A stretch of DNA of 64,000 nt from Pelomyxa schiedti (Eukaryota; Evosea; Pelobiontida; Pelomyxidae), in contig JAHLWZ010000590.1 in the NCBI GenBank assembly GCA_020536535.1, forward strand, positions 800 through 64,799, in the 5' to 3' direction. Below the pieces are notes generated by a model. The model saw only the letters and a list, made by a program, of their open reading frames with translations, had not been told where the DNA came from and searched no databases. The position numbers were made by a program, and so were the translations under genes. Shown piece by piece: positions 33,475 to 46,271 of the stretch (positions within the stretch are counted from its first letter, which is position 1; each line of letters starts with the position of its first letter).

Positions 33475-35673
33475 ATGGTGGACGTGGCTGTGACCACGCC
33501 ATGCCGCCGAACCAGGACGCCGTGCAACTCCTCGGCCACGCCGATGGCGTCGTCGTCCCCCACGTCGCCGTCTGCCCCCGGCTCGCTGGCGTCCCGGTCG
33601 CCCCCACCGCTCTCCTCCCTGCGCACGCCTTCCCCAGGGGGCGTCGCTGCCCGCGGCGGCGGCGCCGCCCCTGTCCCCATCGATGCCTCCTCCCCTTCCT
33701 CGTCGTCCCCGCCCCGCCGGCGCCAGCAGCAGCAGCCGCAACAAACAAGCGGCGGCTCGAGGTCCCAGACACAGACACAGCCGCAATCTCGGCCACTGCT
33801 GCAGCAGCAGCACAACCAACTCGGCGCCACCACGACGACGGCTGGGCGCTTTGGGCGCGGCGGAGGGGGAGGAGCGAGCGCGAGCCCTCCCTCTTCTTCT
33901 TCTTCTGCTTCGTCGACGCCTCCTCCTCGCGCGAGTGGTCTGACTCAGAGTGGTCAGTCTTAGTTTATATCCCCCATATATATATCCCCCATATATATAT
34001 ATATATCCCCCCACAGTGTTTTTTTTTGAATGTCTTGATAATTGAATTGAATCAAATCATTTATAATGAATGCACCGTGGGCTTGGCTTGTATCTAAAGT
34101 CTGGCTACCCCCCTTTGTCAAATACAGATCAATTCATAATACCAAGGGGATTGAGGACGACTGTCAGTGCAAACACTTGGTCACCTATCTTGCGAAATGC
34201 AAAAGCGACCCACTCTACTCACGACTCATGTGAGATGGACAATGTAGAGTAATCTTTTATGCTTAGACTTTCAGTGACATAGTACCATCTTTTTTCCCTC
34301 CCCATTTGTTACAGGAACCCTTTAGGTAAAGTCCTAGATGATTCTGTTATTGCACTTAGGTGTTAATGTAGTGGTGACTCTGATGATGACATTCCATTTC
34401 AACTCAGAGAGAGTACATACAATACCCATACAACTACAGAGCCCGCATCTAGCATACCCGCTACTAACTCTCTGGAGTCAGCTATGCTGGTTCTTTCAAT
34501 GAGATTGCAGGTATAATTATTTCACTGATACAAATCCGTTAATAATAGGAGCAGGAACAAAAAGATAGAATGGAATCAACTGAAGAAAAAATGCGATTGT
34601 TGTCTTTGGAGAAGCAGAGACTGCTGTCTGCAAATGCAAGTTACTTTCAAAGGAACTGTGGAAGTTGTACCAACCACACCACAGGAATCCCTTCAAGAGT
34701 CCATATCCTTACTTGAGAAGGATCGCAACATGGCCAACAGTAAAAGACGTAGTGCTGAAGAGAATTTACACAGATGTCAAGCGTCATGGGATATTGAAAG
34801 AGACGTGCTCAATAAGCACGCCTCTGATCTCTCCTTAAAAGTTACACAACTAAAGGTACATTTACATCAAATACTATTTAGTCTCATTTGCACTGATATC
34901 AGCATGAACTAAAGAAGAAAGATATCGAGCTTGAACATGCGAAGGTTTAGTCTATTCTTTTACACACGCGGCATAACAATTGAAGGAACAACTCCATAAA
35001 TTGATAATGGATAGGAACACCAAATCGGCAAGATATTGTGAGGTACATCCACTACAAGTGGCACAGGGTGTAACGGTAAGATTGCAAATGTAGGAGAGAT
35101 TTCAAGATAATGAATCCGTAATATCCACTGAAATTACTCTTCTGCGAGAGGCAAATCAGTAATTGACAAACAAAACACGTTTCCCTCTAATATTTCACTA
35201 GTCGACTTCATTCTGATCTCCAGGTAGCCCTGAAAAAAATTGAAGGTAACTGTTCACATTTCATTGGTAATGATAACATGCATAAGAGCTAAATGCAGCA
35301 CGAAATCCAGAACACACAGTAAGGTCTCCAAATAAAGAGACACAAAGGTGGTGAAACAGTTATTACCAAGTTAAAACCAACATCGCGCAAAGTACTAGGT
35401 ACATCTCTGAAAGAGAGCGCCAACTACAAGAAGGATTTTCACAACTGGAAGAACAAAGATTACTCATGAAGGACGCCTTTGACGCCTTGGCAGACCAAAG
35501 AGCTGCTTTGCAGGTACTTTCTGGCTTCCAACTCGTGTTGTTCTGACCATTCGCAAATGCAGAAAGAAAAAGAAAGACTGTGCCTTCTACGCCTGCAATA
35601 CTCTCCAGCCCTTCAATTATCACAAGAACAACAAGAGGAAGATTTTGCTGTAACCACACCAGACGACTCGTGA
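33475..35673 (+). CDS. Ser/Pro/Gln-rich and coiled-coil protein
   Basis: A GC-rich first exon from ATG 33475 encodes Ser/Pro/Gln/Thr-rich sequence with poly-Q. It joins in frame over an intron of about 180 nt, containing TATA/CCCCC repeats, to DQFIIPRGLRTTVSANTW, then an 11-nt micro-exon and an acidic exon (SGDSDDDIPFQLRES). The rest is a long coiled coil over many small exons (EQEQKDRMESTEEKMRLLSL, SLLEKDRNMANSKRRSAEEN, ERERQLQEGFSQLEEQRLLM), ending KEKERLCLLRLQYSP and TGA at 35673. No family was recognised. One internal junction (about 34629) only fits with a GC donor. The order of exons is firm and exact ends are approximate. Confidence 0.55.
33965..34012. repeat. TATATA/CCCCC short tandem repeats in an intron
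   Basis: Three imperfect units of a TA-rich stretch followed by CCCCCA, lengthening from unit to unit, lie in the first intron of the coiled-coil gene. They look like microsatellite expansion with no obvious function. Confidence 0.7.
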
Positions 35674-35741
35674 ACCAAGTAATAATAGAAGAACAAAATT
35701 TAAAAATGTAAAATTTGCAACAAACTTGTTTTTTTGAGTTT

Positions 35742-38404
35742 TTACAAGCCCAACACACGTGTTACAACAACACAGGTATCACTACTGCAGGTGGCAATAA
35801 GCCCAGTCCTTGGGTCCCAGGCCAGTCCCTCAATTGAACCCAAGTGCAGCCTGAAAGGCCCTAGTTTTCGCTTTGTGACTAAGTCCCAGAGGAACAACCA
35901 GCCGTTTTGGGTCACACAGCTCACGTAGTGGTTGTTGTCTGTAGCCGGTCCTGCTTGTTGTATACAAAGATATGTCACAGTGTGCCATGCTAGAACCTGA
36001 TTCGATGGTTGGTTTGGTGGGAATTTGGAGGGAGTTTTACTTCGGAGGTGTTGAATACGTGGTGCAGTGTGAATTCTGGAGTAGCGGAAGAATTCCGGAC
36101 TACCCAAATCATGACGGTCTGTGGACTTTATGTTAATTTTGTTGTAGCAGTTTGGAAATATCCAAACTTTATCATCGGCACATGTGGCAAGAAATTCACC
36201 AGCTGGAGTTCGCACCCACTTCACGGAAGTGACAGCTGTTTTGTGACCTGTTTTTAAAATTGAGAGAAAGAAGGTAGGTCATCAAGAAGCACCAGAGAGC
36301 ACTGCTATTTTTTCCATGTTCATGTCCCAGATACAAGTCTGTTGATCTTCAGAGGAGCTGGCAATAAAGTTGTTATTGGGGCTCCATGCAATGCTCCAAA
36401 TCTTGGTAAGGTTAAGTGAAGTCTCTGAGAGTAAAAGCAACGTTTCCGTACTTCAGCATATTTCGTGAGACTCCCAAACTGGAGGTCTTGGGGTTTTGTA
36501 GATGGTTTATGTGCTTTAAAGGCCACTCTTATTCTTTAGAATGGTTAAGAAGGAAAACTATCTCACTGTGTACATACTTAAAGAAGCCCTCAGAGAAATA
36601 CAATATGGCCAGTGTTCCGTCTGAACATGCTACTCCAAGTTGTTTTGGAGAATCCCCATTTTCCCAGGAAAGAGCTGTAATTGCGTCCATGAAACGAGCA
36701 ACTGGCTTGGGTTCATCCCCCCTGCAATATGTTGGTTTGAATTTCACTATGATGAACAAACTCTTGAAACGGGTTTTCCCAGTGCCACACAACTCCATCC
36801 ATGGTAGCACACTGTATACTCCCGTCGATGCTCCAGGACAGGGCTCGTATAGGCAACAACATATTGGATACAACTCTTAGGCATTCATGAGCTGCATTGG
36901 AAATTAGATTTAGGGCAAACATTCATCATGTTACCTGATTTATCTTCAGAGAAAGCCCATATCCATATACTGCCCCCAAAGTCCCCTACTGCAACACAAT
37001 TACGCTGTGGGTGAAACGCAATTCCTGAAAGAGCTTAAGACATATAAACTTAAGTTCTTTGGAATTTACCGCAGCACACTGTATCATGGTAGGACATAGA
37101 GTATTCCACTGGTTTGGCTCCTTTCAGTCGTGCAGCAATATCAATAGACCACAGGTTGGAATCTGTCAAGTACCACATCCGACTATAAGGAACTGACCAA
37201 GTGGCTGAGTAAAGATCCCCACTGGGAAGTTTTAGGGACCATTCTGTGCTCGGACCTCTGTTGCACCGCATTGTTCCATCACTTGAAGGGTATATAAAAG
37301 TGTCACCGTCAAGAATCATCCCCTTTGGGATTCCCGAACCAGGGAGATCGAACATGTGAGTAACATCACATGAGTCTCGGTTGATGAGGACAACACTGCG
37401 GTTTTGCAGTGCAGCAATTGTTCCCCCGCCAGATACAATTGATGTCCACCCAGACTTACCTAAAAATGGTGTATCCTTGACGACGCTGTACGGTGTGGTT
37501 GATGCCAGTGATGGGTGTAATACTCTCATTACGCAAAAATCACCTGTTCACAGAGTTAGTTGTTTTTTTGAACGATTTTGAGATACCCTCCGGGATGGAG
37601 GCTAGTTGTGGGGCCACAGCCGGGACATAGTATTGCTTATCCATAAAGCATATTATATCATTGCTTGAGTTCAATTCTGCGTATTCATACCTTCCCCTTA
37701 TAGTGCAGAGAGAAGAAAGGGAGGCACCATCTTTGCCAAGAGCAAAAATTTCCAGGGCTTCTCCTGGTTCACACAATACCAAGAAGTGTGAACCAGATGG
37801 ATTCCTGAAGATGACGTTAAGAAACTAAAAGAAAGGAAAACGAGGTACCATGATGAGTGCATTATACCATCAAATTGTGAAGTTGTCTTGAATAAAGGTT
37901 GCCAATCAGTTGTCCAGAGACCAATTTCATTTGCACACGAAGTGGTAGACACAATTCTGTTGTATTTTTAATTTATGTGAAAAAAGAGAAGTAAGAGAAA
38001 TGGCTGTTTGAAGTCACAAGAAAGACAAAGAGTTCGAATTACAGTGGAGGAGACTGTAGAATAATAATCATAATGAATAATAAAAACAGATCGAAGATGA
38101 CAAACTCTCACTCTCTCTTTCCAATCGCAGGGTCATCAGAGCCCTTTCCAGATACAGCTGATGATGGCACAGATACAGAGTTATCAGGCGCCCCACGGGT
38201 GGGACAGACAGGGGCGGGGCAGCGCAGGACTGACGTCACGGCGTTCATGTGAGCCTGCACCAGGAACACCCGGCGCCGCGCCCTGACGTCCCACCTCGCC
38301 ACGCACGGCCCCATGGACACGTCGACCTCGAACGGCCGATCTGCCACACACAGCCCAGTGTTGTACCTTGGAGTGCCAATCCCAAACGCCCCAATGACTT
38401 CCAT
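35742..38404 (-). CDS. WD40-repeat protein of unknown identity
   Basis: A series of minus-strand exons reads as beta-propeller blades: MGPCVARWDVRARRRVFLVQ with AHMNAVTSVLRC at the start, NEIGLWTTDWQPLFKT, GWTSIVSGGGTIAALQNRS, LYSATWSVPYSRMWYL, ALSWSIDGSIQCATMDGVVW, AITALSWENGDSPKQLGVAC, WSPNNNFIASSSEDQQT-like sequence near 36300-36390, and SIEGLAWDPRTGLIATCSSD at the C-terminus. The start ATG is 38404 in a GC-rich patch. The exons suggest two propellers, consistent with a scaffold or trafficking subunit, but no orthologue was recognised. At least eight short introns. Confidence 0.65.
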
Positions 38405-38825
38405 TTGTTGCCGTGTGGCTGGGCTACTGGGGTGAGAGAGAAATCAGGAGGTTTTTTTTTGTTTGTTCTTCTTGTTTTTTGCCGTTTAGCGGAAGTCTAG
38501 TGGGGAAAGCACTTGGGATAGCAATTGGTACGAAGCGGCGCACTTGGGTTGTTGGCCGATTGGTGCGAGTGAGGGAATTGGCGGGGCAGGGACCACCGGC
38601 GGGGTGGGCGCGCCAGTTTTCAGTGTAATTTCAGCATGGAGAGGAGGCTGCCACCTAGGAATGAGGTGCCTAGTAAGGCAACGCTGCTTTGGTGGCAGTG
38701 ATTCATGTCAAACCCAAAAAGGCCATAGTCCCATGCCTGTGTATGTGGGTTTCAAGTGAACGAACCACTGCGCGTCCGCGAATTGATAGTGAGAGTGCAT
38801 GGTGTGTGCCGGGTTGTTTCGCTTG

Positions 38826-39548
38826 TTATTTAGATACTTTCCAGTAGGGTGGTGTAGGGAAACACACCAGGTGGCGCAGGCCGGCAAGCATGTGATATAA
38901 CATCGGGAAAGCCACACACCATCGGATTACGTAGCCCGCCCAGCCCCCGCCATACCTTTTTACATACTGTCTCATGGCAGGATGAAAATGTGAAGAAAGT
39001 CCGCCTAACATAATGCCACCAAAACCTATTTGGTCATTGTAACCAGGATTACCGAGTTAATCACAGATAGAACAAAACCAACTTACGCACAAACCAGGGA
39101 TGCAGCATATATAGAGGGAAGACAAAAAGCTCAAAAAAAAAAAAAAGGTACCAATAACGAGGGCAACGCCAGTGGCTCTGTGAGTCCCAGAGCACAGTGC
39201 ATTGAGCGGCCATCTGTATGAAAATAAAGCGGGGCTCAGCATCCTCCTGCCACACAACTCACCGTGATTTTGCGGTTGCATGAATTTCCACGTCACCACA
39301 TTGGTTGTCTCGCTCTTGCCCTCGTGCTTGTCGTCGTCTTGCGGGGTCGAGCCGGGCTGCGCGTGCAACTGCTCGGTCAACGAATTTACGACACCTACTG
39401 CATTGCGGGGTTGTTTCTCGTGCTGCAGTTGGTCCACCTGCACGTGCGCGCGGCGCGAGGCCCCGCAGGGGTTACGGCGGCCCATAACGGCGGGCGCTGC
39501 GCCAACGGCCCGTGTGAGGTACCCACCCCATGCTACAAAAGACACCAT
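38826..39548 (-). CDS. SDHC: succinate dehydrogenase cytochrome b subunit (SDHC-like)
   Basis: ATG 39548 opens a basic, hydrophobic N-terminus suited to mitochondrial import. The signature RWPLNALCSGTHRATGVALV (Ser and Arg at the quinone site, family HRxTGxxL) is followed over one intron by the second membrane helix with WCVAFPMLYHMLAGLRHLV, which keeps the haem-ligand region His and the GLRHL motif. The frame then stops (38826) after FPTPPYWKVSK, so the usual third membrane helix is missing from this model. A further splice from GTGTGT just after HL is possible but unsupported. The protein anchors complex II in the inner mitochondrial membrane and passes electrons to quinone. Confidence 0.82.
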
Positions 39549-41235
39549 ACACGTCGTTCTCCCAACACCAGCAGCTACACAACTACACAACATCTACACC
39601 TCGATTGTTTGATTTAGAAATTTACGCTAAAAGTACAAGCCTTGCTGGAATTCTCGTCAAAGGCAGGCTCGAAGTCGAAAATTCTTCATTCCACCACTCC
39701 ACAAAGAAGACCACCATTATGGGTCTCGTTTGTGGAGGTGTAAGTGGTGCTGCATAGTTCCCCTGCAGTAGAAAAGCAGTTAGTGATACCCAAGTCAAAT
39801 ATGCCATACCTTGGCTTCCGCCGTGCTTTGCTTTCCCAAGTCGATTCCCTCATAAAAGCGAGTGGTGTATTTACGGTTATGTTAGGCTTTAATAGGTACT
39901 GGGTCCACTTGTGTTAATTTGCGTTTTTATGGTGGGAGTATTGTGTCTTAAATTTCGTGTGGTATGTGTGACAAAAACTGCACTAGGGGGGGAAAGAAAA
40001 ACGCAAACAGGGAAGAACACACACGCTGTTAAGGTTGGTTTGGCTTTGCTATTTTTCGTGGTAGATCTCTAGTCGTAGTTGTCGCGTGCGATTTTGGTTG
40101 GGTTTGTTTTTTTTTTTGTGATTTATGTTTAAGTGGCCTTTTTTTTCTTTTTAAAGGGAAGCCAGGGGAAACATTTAACATTTGCAACTCCGGCGAGGCT
40201 ACATCTAACATTTCCAACAATGGATCTAGATGAGATTTAGATGAGATTTGCCGAGATCCGCACAACGCAGTGTGGTGCGGTTTTTGCTGTTGCTGTTGCT
40301 GTTGCTGTTGTGACGCACCCCCAGTCAAATGACGTGCATCGTAGTGAGATCGTTCGCGGTGGTCGCGTGTGCGATTACGCCATTGGCTGGTTGTGGTTGT
40401 TGTTGTTGGACATCACACTCTGTTGCGCGTGGAGGGAGATTCGCGGTGGGTTTGGGTTTCCGCCGCCCGAACTGGGGATTTGGTTGGTTGGTGGTGGGCA
40501 CTCATCGTTGTGGTGGTCACGTAGCATGATTGCAGATTGTTTGTGTGATGGGGAATTGGCCTAATTTTGCCGGGACTCCATTCCAACAACGTGGGCATTG
40601 CGGTGACGGAGCTGAGGCACGCGAGTGGAGAAAATATCCCGGGGCTGGGGCTGTGTTTGTGAGGCATTCCCATTCTGTTGGGATTCCATGGTAATTTCAT
40701 TCTCTTGCGGCCATTCTTTTTTTATGGTCACCTGTTGCAGTTGTTTTGTTGGTGAGTGTCACTCCCGCTGACGATACCAACCGAAACCGTTGTGTTTTTG
40801 ATTGAACTCATCAGAACAACAAAACAGAAGAAAGAAGCTGATATCTGCACAGGCCACCAACTGAGGGTTTGAAACCAACTGGGCCCATCAATCTCAGGTA
40901 ATGCCTACCACTGCAAACACTACTTGCATCATAAATCGTGGAAGCGGACTTGGCAATTGTTTCTACAAACATGCTATGTGTTGTAGGCGAGGAGACAGTG
41001 GCCATGTGTTATTGACTGTAGGAGGTTTTGTGCCATCTCTTGTCTTTTACACAAAAAATTCATTTCCACCAGAAAAAAGCTCCTCGGAGGCAAATGTGAC
41101 TTGTAGAATTTGGGTATTAAAGCTGCTCTTTAATTAATAACATTACCAACACAAAATAAAAATAAAATAAAAAACGAACCAACAAAGCGACAGCGAGAAT
41201 CTTCTCATCAACAACAATCATTTCCTCTCGCAATA
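39549..41235. other. sparse region with a possible poly-Q gene on the minus strand
   Basis: No firm gene was found. On the minus strand, frames at 40413-40700 (ATG 40700) and 40029-40328 might be exons of one gene. The second encodes a CAG/CAA-type poly-Q run followed by SPELQMLNVSPGF and a Lys-rich tail, suggesting a nuclear protein, but the join was not resolved. The interval 40700-41235 shows nothing convincing. Confidence 0.25.
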
Positions 41236-41584
41236 ATGCCTGTCACTGTGTCTCCACTATAGTCTCACTCACTTTCTTAGTTTGGGCTATGCCACGAAGT
41301 TGAATGACCTGACTCGCTACAAGCCCGAGACTTTGGCTCCTTCGCCGAGTTCAAGAGAAAGTTCTCTGAGACATGTGATTGATGTCTGGGAGCATGCCTA
41401 TTATTCATTGACTACCGCGGCAGGCGCGCTGCGTATGTCGAAAAGTGTGGTGGAACCTTGGCAAGGCCTCTTGGACTGCTGTGCAAAGCAGCCCGAGAGC
41501 ACTGAGGGTCTCAGTAACACCCAATGTGCTCCAATAGAGGGAATGATGAACAACATGTCAATTCTGTGGCTTCCCCAGCTCTAG
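41236..41584 (+). CDS. short protein carrying an iron/manganese SOD signature
   Basis: A short first exon from ATG 41236 joins in frame over a 31-nt GT-AG intron to the main exon, which ends at 41584, giving about 105 aa. Residues near the middle read DVWEHAYY, the metal-binding signature of Fe/Mn superoxide dismutases (Asp and His are ligands). The N-terminal helical domain and the remaining ligands are absent, and the sequence after the motif does not follow the enzyme family. It could be a truncated relative, a SOD-fold mitoribosomal-type protein, or an exon of a larger gene. Catalysis is unlikely as modelled. Confidence 0.45.
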
Positions 41585-42079
41585 GACAAGAAACGTTGCT
41601 TGACATCTGCATTTATTCCTAAAGAGCTGTGGCGAATCGGAAAGCCATTCTAGCTTATTAGAAGCAGAAAAATCGGTTTCCCCAATTTTTTATGTGACCT
41701 AAATCAAACAAAAGAAAAATGAGCGCCAGTTCCATGCTCTGATCTCCAAACCACTCGATTTCCTTGCCACTTTGTTGGTTCCTTTTTTGCTGGAATAATT
41801 GTTATACCTGTTTGTTGGGATTGATTTTGTTTGGTCTGGGTGAGCCTGAAGTTGCCCGATTTGATGTTGAGCGTGTGAAACCATGCTGTGCAGCGAGAGT
41901 GGAGATCTGATCAATCTCAACTGGTGTGACAACGTGGTCATGGACGCTCGTTCTACGGTTAATTGAACTTTTTTCGCGTTTTTCCAATTCAAGCGAAAAC
42001 GCCGGTGTTCTTAACCTCTTCCCATCAACGTTCGAGCCTCAACAAAACATCAGAAAAAAAAACCAAACAAGACAACAAG

Positions 42080-43935
42080 ATGGGGTGTTGCTGCTGTACA
42101 TCAGGACGAGATCGCCGTAACTTCAGGGGGAGTTACTACCACAAGAACGTTTGCTGCGGAAAACGTACCGTGAAGAGGGGCGAGTGTTGCGCTACGTGGA
42201 ATTTGTCCGGCGAGTACTCGGTCCATGAAGGCCCTGTTCGTATCTGGATGTTCTGCAGGTTTGCAACAACCACCATAATATTAAACAAAACAAAAAATGC
42301 CAAAAAAAAAAAAAGACTGTTTTCTTAAATTCTTAAGTGAGGTGGCATTTTTGGATCGAGCCACTGCTGGTCCTAATCAGTACTTGGTGGTAAAGAGGAG
42401 AGATGGAGTCCAAGAAAATATACCTGGCCCCTATTCAATGTTCAAGTAAGCTTTTATCCAATAATAATTTTCCATGCTTACACTCGATGAAGGGACCCCG
42501 TAATCCATGTTTCTGTTGACGTGTGTGATTCTATAGGTATGACCTTTGTCTGGCACCTTATTTCTCCTTACAAATTTAAGCTCTTGATGCTTCCGAACTC
42601 TGCGTCATTTACTCTCAGCCCACAGCAGGAGAAGCTGCAACTGCAGCCGCAGCTTCCTCACATTCACATTCGTCCTCATCCGACGAGGTGGAAATGACAA
42701 CGACAACTTCTACTCACAAACAGAAACATAAGCACAAGGGCAAGGACAAGGACAACTTGCCTCCTGCGGGTATGTTTCCCGTTGTTAATGACACAATTTA
42801 TAGCTTTGGGTAAAAAGGAACTGGAGTCCGTCGGTTACTGAGAGGGCCAGACAATTTCATTCCAACCAGTACTGAACGTGCTCATCAATTTGAGTGGTCA
42901 CCTGCAGATCCCAATGCAAAAACCAAAGTCACGTTCCAGAAGCTTAAATTGATTGTACAGAGCCTTAAGTGTGTTGTTGAGGGAGTACGAACTACTGATA
43001 AAATCTTACTGGCTGTATGTTGGAGCACTTTTTTTTTTTTCTTTGCCTCTGATCTTTTTTAGGTTGAAGTAATGATTTTCTGGGATATTGTTGATGTAGA
43101 ACGGATGCTTGATAACACTAGTGATCCTGTAGGAGAGATAAGAGCAGCAACAGCTGCTGACATTGTGTCCTTTGGCTCAAATCACAGGTTTTTTTACCCC
43201 TTATGGCTTATTATGTCTAACCCAGCACCCTACAGTTACGAGAGTTTACTTTCAAATACCCCTCAGTTGAGTGAATTAGACCCCTACAGGATGTTGGTAA
43301 CACGTGCTACTGCTTTTGGGGTTGCAATCCGCAAAGGCAAGTTTCTTTCGAAAACGTAGGGTTTCACCTAATCTACCTGTAGTTATTTACAACGGATATC
43401 GCGCTGAGGCCGGAGTTCAGCGAGTTCACGACCACGCACTTGAAACGCGAGCCAAGTTGAAGGCAGAGCACGAGCAAAATGAGCACGAGCAAGCCCAGAT
43501 TGATCTCAAGCTGAAACATGAATTTGAAAGGACCAAGAGGGAAGGTGAACACAACGCTTTAATGAGGGAGCAAGCAGAAATACAAGAAAGGGTTTGTAGT
43601 TCATAATACACTGTGTCATACTTATACTTAAACAGTTCAATTTGGAAATGGAGAAAGTCAAGCACGCCGCGGCACTGCAACGGAAACAACAAGAGGAAGA
43701 ACTGGAACAAATGGCACGGCGCAGGGCACATGAAACAGACGTCGCGTTCTACAAAGAATTGGCTAACATTGGTGTGAATGTGACTCAGTATCTCGTAGCC
43801 GCAAACCAGAAGCCTGCCAATCAAGTGGTGAAAATTGATCAAGGAACAGGAGAAGTTCAAGGAATCACACCCACACACGTGCACCTTCATGAAGCACCAA
43901 GTGCAAATGAAATGCCACCAAACAAACGGAGCTAA
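42080..43935 (+). CDS. SPFH/Band 7 domain protein, predicted N-myristoylated
   Basis: ATG 42080 gives MGCCCCTSGRDRR: Gly-2 for myristoylation and four adjacent Cys for palmitoylation. Downstream: FLDRATAGPNQYLVVKRRDG and NIPGPYSMF (first beta strands), a low-complexity His/Ser/Lys insert (KQKHKHKGKDKD), then the SPFH core with TDKILLAVEVMIFWDIVD, DPVGEIRAATAADIVSFG, LSELDPYRML and RATAFGVAIRKVVIY. A long charged coiled coil follows (about 43400-43740, KLKAEHEQNEHEQAQ). This is the stomatin/flotillin layout, where the coiled coil drives ring assembly on membranes. Six or seven introns, one with a T12 tract. Confidence 0.75.
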
Positions 43936-44029
43936 CCTATACATACCCTACAATCAGTAAACACTTTGTAAAAACAAAATCGAAGAACCAAAAAGTAATG
44001 TAACTAGACTTCTACTCTATTGTTTTTAC

Positions 44030-45157
44030 TTAATCACCCTTGTGTGCTGCTGCTGTAAGCTCTTCCTTGCTAAGGGGAGTTTCATTTAGAGTGCTGCTTG
44101 TGCTACTGGTGCTTGCTGGTTCAAGGAATTGGCCTGTGCAAAACTTGTAAAGTGAGGCGATTTCGGTGTTGGAGTTGCAGTGATTGATCCACTCCTGTTC
44201 ACTCAATACGCCATCGTTGTTATCGTCTGCATCAAATATCTTGTGTAGGAAAAGTAAGAATGGTATATGGGAGGTACAAACGTACCCGCGAAACGGCAGT
44301 GTTTATGGTCTCCTGTAGTTCAGTTTTTGTTGCTTCCCATGCCCTCTCTGAGTATGTTTAGCAAAGAGTAGCTGCCCATGAATTCCTGTAACCTGACTCG
44401 TCACGGGAGAGACCACTTTTCAAGCACACCAGAAGTTGCCCATTATAGACTGAAGACGTCATAACTTCCACCAATTCGGCTTTAGTGAGGTTGCCATCCC
44501 CTGAAGAACCACTTAAAATCTTGATGGCAATACTATAACAAACCATTCTTATCAGCAATATGAAACACAAGTCTCGCTTTTTCAATATCCGTCCCCTTGG
44601 ACAGTATAGCGAGCTATAAGAAACCAAGATAATAATAGAAATAATAAAATTCATAAAGCACAGTGAGTAGGGCGAAAAGAAAAAAAAGGGACCCACCCCT
44701 CCAAGAAGCTCACTATGGCTGATAGAATTACTATGGTCTACATCAAGCACGCCGAAAAGCTGTGTGACGAATGCTGGTTCGTTTAAAGCCAATAGCTCAG
44801 GAAAGATATGAGCCGCTTCAGAGGCCAAAGTCTGGAACTGACCCAGGTCCACCTGTGCAACAGAAAGAGAATGAGAAACCATAAAAAGAACCTCTAGGTT
44901 AGGTCTAAAATAATTTCAGTAACGGTGTCATGCCTCACACCTTGTCTGTAGCCGGACCAACTCTTTCAGCCCATAATTTATTTAGTTGCTCCAACTCCGT
45001 TGGTGACAACTTGACTCGGAACTTGCTTATTGCCTGGTCACTCTCGGAACCTTCTGCCAGTGGTTGTGCTTCTGGTCTTTTGTAGCAAAAGATAATAGAT
45101 TGTGAGGAAAAAGGAAAAAGTCCCCTCTAACACACACGTTTCTATGGTGTTGCCCAT
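44030..45157 (-). CDS. EF-hand calcium-binding protein, predicted myristoylated
   Basis: ATG 45157 (MGNTIET) has Gly-2 for myristoylation. The next exon begins after a GT-AG intron with PEAQPLAEGSESDQAI and a helical segment (LSPTELEQLNKLWAERVG). EF-hand loops: DVDHSNSISHSELL (near 44720), a degenerate IADKNG site (near 44550), SGDGNLTKAELVEVM (near 44480) and DADDNNDGVLSEQEW (near 44220), spaced like a four-EF-hand sensor. It ends in a Ser/Thr-rich tail with TAA at 44030. Likely a membrane-associated calcium sensor; the target is unknown. Confidence 0.75.
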
Positions 45158-45239
45158 GTTTTTGGTTTTTTTCACCAAGGATGAATTACCGTAAAGATGG
45201 AAAAAATTATTACGAGAAAGACTAATCAAAAACAGAACG

Positions 45240-46198
45240 TCAGTGGCCAGTGTTTGGCCACAAGATGCTAAGATTAACCTCAGGTGTGGTGGTTATGTGA
45301 GTGATCTCTTCCAACGGAATGCGGTGTGCAAAGTTTACTGAAGGAGGCTGGTCACGTGCACCAGGGCCACCAGCTCCCTCATCCCAAGTAATCGCCTATG
45401 AAATAGAGTAAGGATCAAACATAGGTTTTAACGCCGCGTTTAGACACAAGCTGCAGTACATTTATTAATGAGTGCATTTGATGTAAAGTAAGTGGGAGCA
45501 AATATACACACAGATAGATAGATGGAAAGACAGAAAAGGAACCGTACCTGGACATCATTAGACTGCCTCTTCCCATTTAAGAACAGCTGCCACCCCAGTT
45601 GAGTGCACACTATCTTAGCCCTGTGAGGCAGGCCCTCCGCCGGTTCGTGCGCGAACGGCCACAGCGACCGGGGAACGGCCGGCGTCGTGACCTCCTTGCC
45701 CCACCGGCCGTCGGCGTTGGTGTGGTTCTGGACCACCAGGTTCACGCCCAGCACGTTGGTCCTCACGTTCATGTGGTACGCGATCCTTTGGGAGGCGCAG
45801 CCAACGCCCCCATAATGGAAGTTCACGGCCACGTGTCCGTCCCTGACGAACCACCACCACGCATGAATCACGGTCCCAGGGGTCAGGAATCTCTTCGTCG
45901 CCGTCGCCGAGGCTTCTGTTGCTGGTGGCGCGGGCTGTGCTATCGCCGTTGATCTTCTGGTCGCTGTTGTTGTTCTTGTGGATGACGTAGATGGAGGTGC
46001 GATTTCGTTGGGCACGAGTACCAGTATGGTGGAGGACGGCGGCATCTTGGTGACAAGGTGGTTCAGTCCCACAATTCCGTCGGCGATGGTGTGCCACGCC
46101 CTACACACTCGGCTGCACGCAACGAGAAGAACTCGACTCTCAACGTACGGAAGTACAAGCACAGCAACACCATCAGGCATGCCGGTCGGTTGCCCCAT
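45240..46198 (-). CDS. F-box protein
   Basis: ATG 46198 gives MGQPTGMPDGVAVLVLPYVE followed by SRVLLVACSRVCRAWHTIAD, a standard N-terminal F-box that would bind Skp1. The middle is a Thr/Ala/Pro linker and then a compact GC-rich domain (VIHAWWWFVRDGHVAVNFHY, AYHMNVRTNVLGVNLVVQNH, CTQLGWQLFLNGKRQSNDVQ). It was not assigned to a known substrate-binding fold, though it is beta-rich. A second exon (WDEGAGGPGARDQPPSVNFA) ends with TGA at 45240. Likely an SCF ubiquitin-ligase receptor. Confidence 0.68.
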
Positions 46199-46271
46199 TT
46201 CTTTCAACGAAATCACCTTTTCGTCAGTTAAAACAACAGCTAAGACGAAAAGTTTTTTTTTTTGTAATCGA

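Noticed and set aside
33430-34014. Arginine-rich minus-strand frame of 194 codons
   Set aside because: It is the shadow of the GC-rich Ser/Pro/Gln exon on the plus strand and includes translated TATA repeats.
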